In this document: positions 52,704 to 60,655 of the stretch, piece by piece
Position numbering within the stretch: position 1 is the first letter of the stretch
How the letters are laid out: each line of letters opens with the position of its first letter
Assembly (NCBI RefSeq): GCF_003514505.1
Contig: NZ_DOPX01000033.1
Location: forward strand, 1-64,000
Length of the DNA: 64,000 nt
Source of the DNA: Proteiniclasticum sp.
GTDB lineage: Bacteria; Bacillota; Clostridia; Clostridiales; Clostridiaceae
Direction: 5' to 3'
The notes under the pieces: model-generated
Told to the model about the DNA's origin: nothing
The model's database searches: none
What the model saw: the letters and a program-made list of their open reading frames with translations, nothing else
Program-made: the position numbers and the translations under genes

Positions 52704-54617
52704 ATGAATTATATTAAAGCTGCGGCCGTCTCACCTGAGCTTCGGGTAGCAGATGTGGCCTACAACACCAAGGAGATTCTGCATGTTGTGCGAAACAGGC
52801 TTTCAGAAGATGTGAGAGCTGTTCTTTTTCCAGAACTCTCCTTAACGGGATATACGCCAGCAGATCTCTTTTTTACGGAAGATTTATTGCATGCTTCAGA
52901 AGAAGCGCTTCGTCTCATTGCAGAGGAAACGAAAGAACTGGATCTGATCCTTGTGGTGGGACTTCCCCTTCGTCACAGAAACCGCCTCTACAATACAGGG
53001 GCTGTGCTTCATAAGGGCAAAGTGCTGGGGGTTGTACCAAAGCAGCATTTGCCAAATTATAATGAGTTTTATGAGAGCAGATGGTTTACTGCATACGAAA
53101 AGAGCCATGGAAACGAGATTTACCTGAGAGGGTTTGGTGCAGTGCCTTTTGGACATCTTATTTTTGAAAGCGAGGCTTTCACCTTCGGTGTGGAGATCTG
53201 TGAAGATCTGTTTGCGGCGATTCCACCTTCTGCCAGTCTTTCTCTCCAGGGGGCAGAGATTATGTTCAATCTGTCTGCATCCAATGAACTGGTCGGGAAA
53301 AAAGAGTTTCGCCGAAGCCTGGTGAACCTGACCAGTGCCAAGAACATCGGAGCCTATGTATATGCTTCTTCTGGACCCAATGAGTCCACAACAGACCTGG
53401 TGTTTTCCGGGCACCTTCTCATTAGTGAGTATGGAACCCTCTTAAAAGAAAATAAACGCTTTTCCTTTGAAAGCGACCTGCTGGAAGCCTTTATTGATGT
53501 GAGCAGAATCCGTGGGGAACGCTTGAAGAACACCACCTTTCAAAGAGAAGCGCATCAGGCGTCTCATGAGGCTCTTCGAGTGCGTTTTTCTCAGGAACAA
53601 ACTCCCATAAGGAATTTTGACAGAGAGATTGATCCCCATCCTTTTGTGCCCAAAGCTGAATCAGAGCGGATAGAACGGGCCAAGGAAATTCTTGCGATAC
53701 AAAGCCATGGTCTTATCAAAAGGCTGAAGCATGTGGGACTTGATAAAACAGTACTGGGCATATCCGGTGGACTGGACTCCACCCTGGCCCTCCTCGTCAT
53801 TGTGAAGGCCTATCAGGTGCTGAATCTGCCTTTAAAAAACATCATCACTGTGACCATGCCGGGATTTGGCACTACAGACAGAACATATCAGAATGCGCTT
53901 TCTCTTTGCAGGGAACTGGGGACAGATCTAAGGGAAATCAGTATCGTGAAAGCCTCTCTTCAGCATTTTGAGGATATCGGCCACGATCCTTCGGTTCATG
54001 ATGCAACTTATGAAAATGTCCAAGCAAGAGAAAGAACTCAGATTCTGATGGACATCGCCAACAAAGAAGGTGGCATTGTCATCGGTACTGGGGACTTGTC
54101 AGAACTTGCCCTTGGCTGGTGCACCTACAATGGTGACCAGATGTCTATGTACAGTGTGAACGGTTCTATTCCAAAGACCCTGGTCCGTTATTTGGTGAAA
54201 TACTTCTATGAAGTGGAGTTTCATGGAGAACTGTCCAGGATACTGAAAGATATTCTGGAGACTCCTGTCAGTCCCGAGCTTCTTCCCAAAGGAGATCAGG
54301 ATGAACTGCTGCAGAAAACGGAGGATCTTGTAGGTCCATACGAACTCCATGATTTTTTCCTTTATCATTTCATGAAATACGGTGCAGGAGTGGAGAAAAT
54401 TCTCTTTATGGCCGAACATGCTTTCCAAGAAAAGTATGACAAAGAAACCATCAGGAAGTGGCTGAAAGTTTTCATCCGCCGTTTTCATACCCAGCAGTTC
54501 AAAAGATCAGCCATGCCCGATGGCCCCAAAGTCGGCAGCATCTCTCTCTCTCCGCGAGGAGATCTCCGCATGCCATCAGATGCCGACTACGGAACTTTCA
54601 CAAAACATTTAGACTAA
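52704..54617 (+). CDS. nadE: NAD+ synthase, glutamine-dependent
   Basis: Amidates deamido-NAD using ammonia from glutamine. 637 residues in two parts: an N-terminal nitrilase-type glutaminase (about 1-280: FPELSLTGYTPADLF, the lysine region HKGKVLGVVPKQHLPNYNE, and the nucleophile Cys in FGVEICEDLF near 170), and a C-terminal synthetase with the P-loop GISGGLDSTLALLV (near 352) and GTGDLSELALGWCTYNGD. GTGAGGG precedes the ATG. Confidence 0.96.
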   Translation: MNYIKAAAVSPELRVADVAYNTKEILHVVRNRLSEDVRAVLFPELSLTGYTPADLFFTEDLLHASEEALRLIAEETKELDLILVVGLPLRHRNRLYNTGAVLHKGKVLGVVPKQHLPNYNEFYESRWFTAYEKSHGNEIYLRGFGAVPFGHLIFESEAFTFGVEICEDLFAAIPPSASLSLQGAEIMFNLSASNELVGKKEFRRSLVNLTSAKNIGAYVYASSGPNESTTDLVFSGHLLISEYGTLLKENKRFSFESDLLEAFIDVSRIRGERLKNTTFQREAHQASHEALRVRFSQEQTPIRNFDREIDPHPFVPKAESERIERAKEILAIQSHGLIKRLKHVGLDKTVLGISGGLDSTLALLVIVKAYQVLNLPLKNIITVTMPGFGTTDRTYQNALSLCRELGTDLREISIVKASLQHFEDIGHDPSVHDATYENVQARERTQILMDIANKEGGIVIGTGDLSELALGWCTYNGDQMSMYSVNGSIPKTLVRYLVKYFYEVEFHGELSRILKDILETPVSPELLPKGDQDELLQKTEDLVGPYELHDFFLYHFMKYGAGVEKILFMAEHAFQEKYDKETIRKWLKVFIRRFHTQQFKRSAMPDGPKVGSISLSPRGDLRMPSDADYGTFTKHLD

Positions 54618-54699
54618 GTTCATCTGTTTGAACATTTGGGGAATATAATAAAAGAGGTAATTGTTGCTTTATATAATAGATTTAAGAGAGGTGTTGCAT

Positions 54700-57360
54700 A
54701 TGTGGTTTCAGAAATCACAAGAAGAAGCTTTAACCGAACTTCAGGTTGAAGCTTCAAAAGGTCTCAGTAATGAGGAAGTTCAGAAAAGAAGAGAAAAATA
54801 TGGCGAAAACAAGCTTCAGGAGAAGAAAAAGAAAACCCTTCTTCAGCTCTTTCTTTCACAGCTTCAGGATGCGCTGATCTATGTGCTTCTGGCAGCTTCC
54901 GTGGTCACATTAGTTGTAGGAGAGTATGCCGATACGGTCATCATCCTTGCGGTGGTCTTTCTGAATGCAGCCATTGGTGTCATCCAGGAGAACAAAGCGG
55001 AAAAAGCCATTGAGGCGCTGAATAAACTCACCACCCCCCATTCTCTTGTCAGAAGAAATGGTGAGACAACAGAAATCAATTCAACCGATATCGTCCCAGG
55101 AGACATCGTCATTTTGGATGCTGGCCGTTATGTTCCAGCGGATCTTCGTCTCATCAGCAGTGTGAACCTTCAGATTGAAGAATCAGCTCTGACAGGAGAA
55201 TCGGTCCCGTCAGACAAGTTTTTTGACAAAGTGTTCGATGAAAATAAAATTCCGCTGGGAGATCAGGCGAACATGGCATTCATGTCTACCCTGGTCACCT
55301 ATGGCCGTGGAGAAGGTGTGGTTGTTTCAACCGGTATGGATACTGTGGTGGGTCAGATTGCTAAGAGCCTGAATGAAGAGGTGGATGGAATGACGCCCCT
55401 TCAGAAACGTATGGATGAACTGGGTAAAACACTTGGAAAGCTAGCCTTAGGGATCACCATTCTGATGTTTGTCATAGGATTCTTCCAAGGCAGGGATCTT
55501 CTGGATATGTTGCTCACATCTATCAGTCTTGCGGTAGCGGCAATTCCTGAAGGACTTCCTGCCATTGTAGCCATTGTTTTAGCTTTGGGCGTCACCAGAA
55601 TGAGTAAAATCAACGCCATTGTCAAGAAACTGCCTGCAGTGGAAACCCTAGGATCTGTCAATATCATCTGTTCCGACAAAACAGGCACTCTAACCCAAAA
55701 CAAGATGACCGTTTTGAAATACTATGTTTATGATCAAATCAAAGATGTGGATATCAATGCGAAGTCCATTGAAGTGGAAAGTGAGACTCAGGAAGAGCTC
55801 ATCAAATCTTTTGTTCTTTGCAGTGACGCCACATCCAACGAACAGGAATCCACCGGTGATCCCACAGAAATCGCGCTGATCGTTCTTGGAAACCGTCATG
55901 GGATGGCGAAGGATGAACTCAACAGACTGTATCCCAGAATCGATGAGAAACCTTTCGATTCAGACAGAAAACTCATGTCCACTCTGAATGAGGAAGAATC
56001 AGGGTACCGAGTCCATACGAAGGGTGCCATAGATAATATTCTAAAAATCTCAGATAAGATTCTCATCGGTGGAGAGGTAAAGCCGCTGACGGAGGACATG
56101 AGAGGAAGCATCATGAAAGCTTCAGAAGAAATGTCCAATGCAGCGCTTAGAGTACTTGGAGTAGCCTACAAGGATACAGAAGAGAGAATCTCTCCAGAGG
56201 ATATGGAAAGCAACCTTACAGTAATCGGATTTGTCGCAATGATTGATCCACCCCGTATTGAAGTGAAAGACTCCATTGCATCCGCCCATGGTGCGGGAAT
56301 CACCTCTGTGATGATCACAGGAGACCATAAGAATACCGCTGTGGCCATCGCCAAAGAGCTGGGCATTGCAGAGCGTATTGAGCAGGCTATGACAGGTGCT
56401 GAGATTGATGAACTCAGTGATGAGGAGTTTGCAAAGAAAATAAACGAGTATCGTGTTTTTGCAAGAGTTTCTCCTGAACACAAGGTGAAAATCGTGAAAG
56501 CCTATAAGGCTCAGGGGAACATTGTATCCATGACGGGTGACGGCGTCAACGACGCTCCTTCCCTGAAGCATGCGGATATCGGTGTAGCCATGGGAATTAC
56601 GGGTACAGACGTATCCAAAGGCGCTGCGGATATGATCCTGACAGATGATAATTTCACCACCATCGTGGCAGCCATTGAAGAAGGAAGAAACATTTATAAC
56701 AATATCAAGAAAGCGGTCATATTCCTTCTCTCCTGTAACCTTGGCGAAATTGTTGCTATTTTCATTTCGGTGCTCTTCTCCTTTGCGATTCCGCTCTTGC
56801 CAACTCAGATTCTTTGGGTGAATCTGGTGACTGATACATTACCAGCAATTTCCCTTGGCGTAGATCCAGGAGATGATGCTGTGATGAAGAAAAAACCGAG
56901 AGATCCAAAGGAAAGTTTCTTCGCTCAAGGAGCTGGAGTTCGCGCCATCATCGGTGGTCTTCTCATTGGTGCGCTGACTTTACTTGCTTTTACCATTGGT
57001 TTAGCTGAAAGAGGTGTTTCCTTAAGAGACTCTATGAATGCACCGGATGATGTCATTGTCTATGCAAGAACTATGGCTTTCGTCGTACTGGCGACATCAC
57101 AGCTCTTCTACAGCCTGACGATGAGAAGCGAAACAAAATCTATTTTCCAGGTTGGCATCTTTAAAAACAAGTATCTCATTCTATCCATCATTGCTGGTGT
57201 AGTCCTTCAGTTTGGGGTCATTACAATCCCCTTCCTGGCAAATGCGTTCAAAGTGCATGCACTGCCTTTGAATGATTGGATCATTGTATTTGGATTGTCT
57301 CTGCTGCCTTTAATTGCAAATGAGATCATCAAAATATTTATGAGAATGAAAGAAGACTGA
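54700..57360 (+). CDS. Calcium-type P-type ATPase
   Basis: Membrane cation pump of 886 residues, type IIA/SPCA-like. Actuator motif LTGESVPSDK (near 167), the calcium-site helix VAAIPEGLPAIVAIVLALG (near 285), phosphorylated aspartate in CSDKTGTLTQNKM (near 326), MITGDHKNTA and the hinge MTGDGVNDAPSLK (near 611). Ten membrane helices are expected. A frame extends 39 bp upstream from a TTG, but AGAGG is well placed for the ATG at 54700, which begins MWFQKSQEEALTEL. Calcium (possibly with manganese) export is the likely role. Confidence 0.94.
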   Translation: MWFQKSQEEALTELQVEASKGLSNEEVQKRREKYGENKLQEKKKKTLLQLFLSQLQDALIYVLLAASVVTLVVGEYADTVIILAVVFLNAAIGVIQENKAEKAIEALNKLTTPHSLVRRNGETTEINSTDIVPGDIVILDAGRYVPADLRLISSVNLQIEESALTGESVPSDKFFDKVFDENKIPLGDQANMAFMSTLVTYGRGEGVVVSTGMDTVVGQIAKSLNEEVDGMTPLQKRMDELGKTLGKLALGITILMFVIGFFQGRDLLDMLLTSISLAVAAIPEGLPAIVAIVLALGVTRMSKINAIVKKLPAVETLGSVNIICSDKTGTLTQNKMTVLKYYVYDQIKDVDINAKSIEVESETQEELIKSFVLCSDATSNEQESTGDPTEIALIVLGNRHGMAKDELNRLYPRIDEKPFDSDRKLMSTLNEEESGYRVHTKGAIDNILKISDKILIGGEVKPLTEDMRGSIMKASEEMSNAALRVLGVAYKDTEERISPEDMESNLTVIGFVAMIDPPRIEVKDSIASAHGAGITSVMITGDHKNTAVAIAKELGIAERIEQAMTGAEIDELSDEEFAKKINEYRVFARVSPEHKVKIVKAYKAQGNIVSMTGDGVNDAPSLKHADIGVAMGITGTDVSKGAADMILTDDNFTTIVAAIEEGRNIYNNIKKAVIFLLSCNLGEIVAIFISVLFSFAIPLLPTQILWVNLVTDTLPAISLGVDPGDDAVMKKKPRDPKESFFAQGAGVRAIIGGLLIGALTLLAFTIGLAERGVSLRDSMNAPDDVIVYARTMAFVVLATSQLFYSLTMRSETKSIFQVGIFKNKYLILSIIAGVVLQFGVITIPFLANAFKVHALPLNDWIIVFGLSLLPLIANEIIKIFMRMKED

Positions 57361-57377
57361 TTATTCATTTTCGGGCT

Positions 57378-57419
57378 CAGAACTGGCGGTTCTTCCATCA
57401 GTTCTGTGTCTTTTTTTTA
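57378..57419 (+). terminator. Terminator of the P-type ATPase gene
   Basis: CAGAACTG (57378-57385) pairs with CAGTTCTG (57399-57406), with a further run of eight T shortly after. Confidence 0.75.
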
Positions 57420-57513
57420 GATTCAATAAAATGAATATACCGAAGAATTTTCCCCCATGGTATAATCTTTAAGCAATCAATTTTCATAAGATCGAAAGAA
57501 TAGTGAGGTTAAT

Positions 57514-58548
57514 ATGGAAAGATCAAAAAGATTCTTAGGACTCAAAAAAGAAGCGGTGCTTCTGGACTCTTGGCTCTATATCCTAAAAGCCATGCTTGCC
57601 ATCGGTACGGGTTATATCTTAGGCAATATGTTTTCCGTCACAAGACTGGATATGATTTCTGTGCTGCTTGGTGTTATGTATAATCTAGAGGCAACGAATA
57701 TTTCTGCTGTAAAAGGCGGGATCAACCAGCTTCTGGCATCGTTTCTTGGTGCAGTAACAACAGGAGTTTTAGTCTATATACTAGGTGTGAATGTAGTAAC
57801 AGTCATGCTTGGGATGGGACTGACGCTTTTCATTGCCCTAAAGATTGACTACACAGCGGTCTCACCTGTGGCGATTTTCACAAGTATTTATATGACACAA
57901 TATCTTCAAAGCGATGCACTGGGGAATCCCAGCATCCTTCTGACCATCAGACTGCGTATTTTTGCGCTGGGTCTTGGTGTCCTTATAGCTATGGTTTTCA
58001 ATCTTGTGTTTTCCTTGATCTATTACAGGAAAATCACAAAGAAGAGGCTGGAATATGTGAAAGTGAAGCTGGATTTTGTCATGAGCTATACGTACCGTTT
58101 CCTGACGGAAGAAGGAGATTTGCAGCCTCAATATAATGCAGTATTTTCTTCTGCGTTTGCTGATATTGAAACGGTCTCCAGTAATTTGGCCGCATTGTCA
58201 AAAGACCCTCTCCTGCCCCTGAAAATATTGGAGAAGGAGCATCTGGAAACCGCCAAGGATATTGTAAAAAGAATGAAACTGATGACCCATCTGGCCTATG
58301 ACAGCTGCTTTATCAAAGATACATTTAAAGTCATGATAAAACCGGATCAGCTGAAATCTTACCATGATTTCGCGGATAAGTTCGGACAACTTGATTTTCT
58401 CAAAGCAAGTCCTGACAAGGATAATTTCATGCCTCACTATCCTGTCTATGAGCTGGGAGAGGATCAGGCAAAAAGAATATATGAAAATTTGGATCTGATT
58501 TTTTCAGAATACAATACCATAGTGGAAGAACATCTTCGGGTGAAATAA
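57514..58548 (+). CDS. FUSC / aromatic acid exporter-family membrane protein
   Basis: A 344-residue membrane protein. Residues about 25-175 contain five or six hydrophobic helices (LKAMLAIGTGYILGNMF, ISVLLGVMYNLEA, LGAVTTGVLVYILGV, FALGLGVLIAMVFNLVFSL) of the FUSC/ArAE type. A cytoplasmic helical C-terminal domain follows (175-344). A TATAAT lies at 57461-57466. Family members export aromatic acids or drugs, but the substrate here is unknown. Confidence 0.8.
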   Translation: MERSKRFLGLKKEAVLLDSWLYILKAMLAIGTGYILGNMFSVTRLDMISVLLGVMYNLEATNISAVKGGINQLLASFLGAVTTGVLVYILGVNVVTVMLGMGLTLFIALKIDYTAVSPVAIFTSIYMTQYLQSDALGNPSILLTIRLRIFALGLGVLIAMVFNLVFSLIYYRKITKKRLEYVKVKLDFVMSYTYRFLTEEGDLQPQYNAVFSSAFADIETVSSNLAALSKDPLLPLKILEKEHLETAKDIVKRMKLMTHLAYDSCFIKDTFKVMIKPDQLKSYHDFADKFGQLDFLKASPDKDNFMPHYPVYELGEDQAKRIYENLDLIFSEYNTIVEEHLRVK

Positions 58549-58557
58549 TGTAAATAA

Positions 58558-58593
58558 AAAGCACTGAAAGAACTCGCATTCTTTCAGTGCTTT
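58558..58593. terminator. Bidirectional terminator
   Basis: A perfect 15-bp stem AAAGCACTGAAAGAA/TTCTTTCAGTGCTTT (58558-58572 with 58579-58593), serving the FUSC gene and the opposite fRMsr operon. Confidence 0.86.
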
Positions 58594-58605
58594 ATTGTCT
58601 TATGA

Positions 58606-59088
58606 TCAGAGTGAACTTTCTAGAAGGTTCACAAGCTTCTCCATATATGTTTGCTCCAGATCGTTGAACCGGGCCAGTGAAGGACTGTCGATGTCAAGAA
58701 CACCAAAAACAGCCCCTTCTTTATAGATGGGAACCACCAGCTCTGAACGGGATGCTGAATCACAAGCGATATGGTTATCAAGACTGAGCACATCATCCAC
58801 ACGCTGGGTTTTTCTTTCCTGTACCGCTGTTCCACATACCCCTTCTCCCACAGCAATTCTGTTGCAGGCAGGTTTTCCCTGGAATGGGCCAAGAATGAGG
58901 GTGCCCTCTTTCATCAGATAAAAGCCAACCCAGTTGATATCATCCATGTACATGTTTATGATGGCACTGATGTTGGATAAGTTTGCCAGAGTGTCTTTTT
59001 CATTTTTCAGTTGCGCCTTTGTAAAAAGAAGAGCGCTTTCCATTTTCTTTTCTGCAGTCATTCCTTTTGGATCTTTTGTCTCTAACAT
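58606..59088 (-). CDS. msrC: GAF-domain free methionine-(R)-sulfoxide reductase
   Basis: Reduces free Met-R-SO with thioredoxin. A single GAF domain of 160 residues with the fRMsr cysteine pattern: ACNRIAVGEGVCGTAV (two Cys near 84 and 94) and HIACDSASRSELVVP (Cys near 118). WVGFYLM and GVLDIDSP are also typical. It is the last gene of an operon with cvfB and the carbonic anhydrase gene. Confidence 0.9.
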   Translation of the reverse strand: MLETKDPKGMTAEKKMESALLFTKAQLKNEKDTLANLSNISAIINMYMDDINWVGFYLMKEGTLILGPFQGKPACNRIAVGEGVCGTAVQERKTQRVDDVLSLDNHIACDSASRSELVVPIYKEGAVFGVLDIDSPSLARFNDLEQTYMEKLVNLLESSL

Positions 59089-59100
59089 GCTGGTCTCCCC

Positions 59101-59958
59101 TTACTTTTCATCTTTCACCAGGTGTGTTCCCTTTTCATCCTGTCGGATCAGCCCTTTTTTCATAAGGTTTCCAAGAGCGATCTTAAAATAATTCTTGCTG
59201 CTGTTCCATTTTGTCTTGATTTCATCCGGTGTGGATTTATCATTGAATGGCATGAATCCGTCGTGTTCTTCCAGGTATCTGAGGATGGTATCAGAAAGCT
59301 CCTCTTTTGCTTCAATCATTTTCTTTCTTGGTGTAAAGCTGATTCTTCCATCTTCCAGTATTTTTTTCACTGTGCCAGAAATTCTGTCTCCTGGCTTTGC
59401 ACTGAAGAAGTATTCATTCACCAGAATGATTCCTGGATACATATCATCTATGGCCACTTCCAGTGTGCCATTTGTCTGTTTATTATAAACAATGCCTGAA
59501 ACGGTATCTCCTACTTTGTAGATCTCCTCTTCAGGTGTTTCCAGATATCTGCCGACTTCCGTGGAAGCAGCCAGACGTCCAGTCTTATCCTCATAGACAA
59601 AGAAGAGGTATTCTCTTCCCGTTTCCAAGGGGAATTTCATTTCTCTTTTGGGGACCAGAATGTCTCTTTCCAGACCAAAATTTACAAAGGCTCCAAAGTT
59701 TGTGACTGAAGATACACTTAGTACAGCAGTATTGTCAACTGTAACTTTAGGTTTCTTCATGGTGGCAATGAGACGGTCCTTGGAATCCCGATAGATAAAT
59801 ACTGTCACGGTCTCACCGACTTTTGGTTTCTCTCCTACGATGTTTCCGGTTGGAAGAAGAATATCATCTGAGGTGTTGCCTGTTTCTTTATCAAGATACA
59901 GGCCAAAAGATGCTTCTCTGGCCACTTTCAGTTCATTGTAATCTCCAAATTTAATCAT
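59101..59958 (-). CDS. cvfB: CvfB-like S1 RNA-binding protein
   Basis: A 285-residue protein of the CvfB/YitL family. It has S1/OB-type RNA-binding domains in tandem (ASFGLYLDKE; TNFGAFVNFGLERDILVP; VGDTVSGIVYNKQTNGTLEV), with a winged helix at the C-terminus (IKTKWNSSKNYFKIALGNL). The ATG overlaps the carbonic anhydrase-like gene by 8 bp. Characterised relatives bind RNA and affect virulence gene expression in staphylococci; the role here is unknown. Confidence 0.9.
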   Translation of the reverse strand: MIKFGDYNELKVAREASFGLYLDKETGNTSDDILLPTGNIVGEKPKVGETVTVFIYRDSKDRLIATMKKPKVTVDNTAVLSVSSVTNFGAFVNFGLERDILVPKREMKFPLETGREYLFFVYEDKTGRLAASTEVGRYLETPEEEIYKVGDTVSGIVYNKQTNGTLEVAIDDMYPGIILVNEYFFSAKPGDRISGTVKKILEDGRISFTPRKKMIEAKEELSDTILRYLEEHDGFMPFNDKSTPDEIKTKWNSSKNYFKIALGNLMKKGLIRQDEKGTHLVKDEK

Positions 59959-60466
59959 TTTTTTCTCCTTTATGCGTCAGGCCATTTTGGTAATAATGTT
60001 CAGCGGAAGCCTCAATCTTCAGCACTTCTTCCGGAGTGAGATTCCTGATGAACTTTGCTGGCCGACCCATCCAAAGTTCTCCTTCTTTCACTACTTTTCC
60101 TTCGGTGACTAGACTGCCAGCACCGAGTATGGTGTTTTTCTCTATGACGGATCCATTCAGCAAAATGCTCCCCATGCCGATGATGGAGTGGCCTAGTATC
60201 TTTGTGCCATGAATGATGCAGCTGTGCCCAATAGTGACAGCATCTCCTACTTCCAGGGGCAGGTCATGGTCTGAGTGGAAAACACATAAATCCTGAATGT
60301 TCGTTTTCTTTCCGATTCTTATGGGAGCAACATCCCCACGAAGTACAGATCCATACCACACAGAGGAGCCTTCATCAATTTGAACATCCCCAATGACCAT
60401 GGCATTTTCTGCGATAAAGGTATGCTCATTAATTTCTGGTGTGAGTGTATTCAGTGATTTTATCAT
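59951..60466 (-). CDS. Gamma-carbonic anhydrase-family protein
   Basis: A 171-residue left-handed beta-helix protein. It has the hexapeptide-repeat pattern and the metal histidines expected for the YrdA/gamma-CA family (LCVFHSDHDLP near 72, TIGHSCIIHGTKILG near 90). VWYGSVLRGDVAPIRIGKKT and LWMGRPAKFIRNL are characteristic. Many family members show no clear carbonic anhydrase activity, so function remains open. First gene of the cvfB operon. Confidence 0.9.
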   Translation of the reverse strand: MIKSLNTLTPEINEHTFIAENAMVIGDVQIDEGSSVWYGSVLRGDVAPIRIGKKTNIQDLCVFHSDHDLPLEVGDAVTIGHSCIIHGTKILGHSIIGMGSILLNGSVIEKNTILGAGSLVTEGKVVKEGELWMGRPAKFIRNLTPEEVLKIEASAEHYYQNGLTHKGEKND

Positions 60467-60569
60467 ACATCAGCCTACCTTTCTGAATTTAGTGTTTTTG
60501 ACCTTTTAAAATCCTATTAAATTTCTTTTCTTTGAACCCCAAGGCGTTCCTATTGCGAAACTGGCAAAA

Positions 60570-60585
60570 AACCTATATGTTGTGT
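60570..60585 (+). promoter_or_regulatory. NrdR box 1 upstream of nrdJ
   Basis: AACCTATATGTTGTGT matches the NrdR box consensus ACACWATATATWGTGT at 13 of 16 positions. Confidence 0.6.
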
Positions 60586-60594
60586 TTTTAGAGG

Positions 60595-60623
60595 TTGAAT
60601 TGCACTAGATATGGTATTATACT
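60595..60623 (+). promoter_or_regulatory. nrdJ promoter
   Basis: TTGAAT (60595-60600), a 17-bp spacer and TATACT (60618-60623). The second NrdR box fills the spacer. Confidence 0.75.
60602..60617 (+). promoter_or_regulatory. NrdR box 2 upstream of nrdJ
   Basis: GCACTAGATATGGTAT matches the NrdR consensus at 12 of 16 positions. It lies 16 bp after box 1, so the centres are 32 bp apart, the three-turn spacing usual for paired NrdR boxes. Confidence 0.6.
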
Positions 60624-60655
60624 TAAGCCATCGTAATAAATTCAGGAGGTTCGAA

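Noticed and set aside
54618..54633. GTTCA-N6-TGAAC before the P-type ATPase gene as an operator
   Set aside because: Arms of only five bases, expected by chance, and no promoter of good spacing to support it.
60467..60655. Adenosylcobalamin riboswitch before nrdJ
   Set aside because: No B12-box-like core and too little space; the region is explained by promoter and NrdR boxes.
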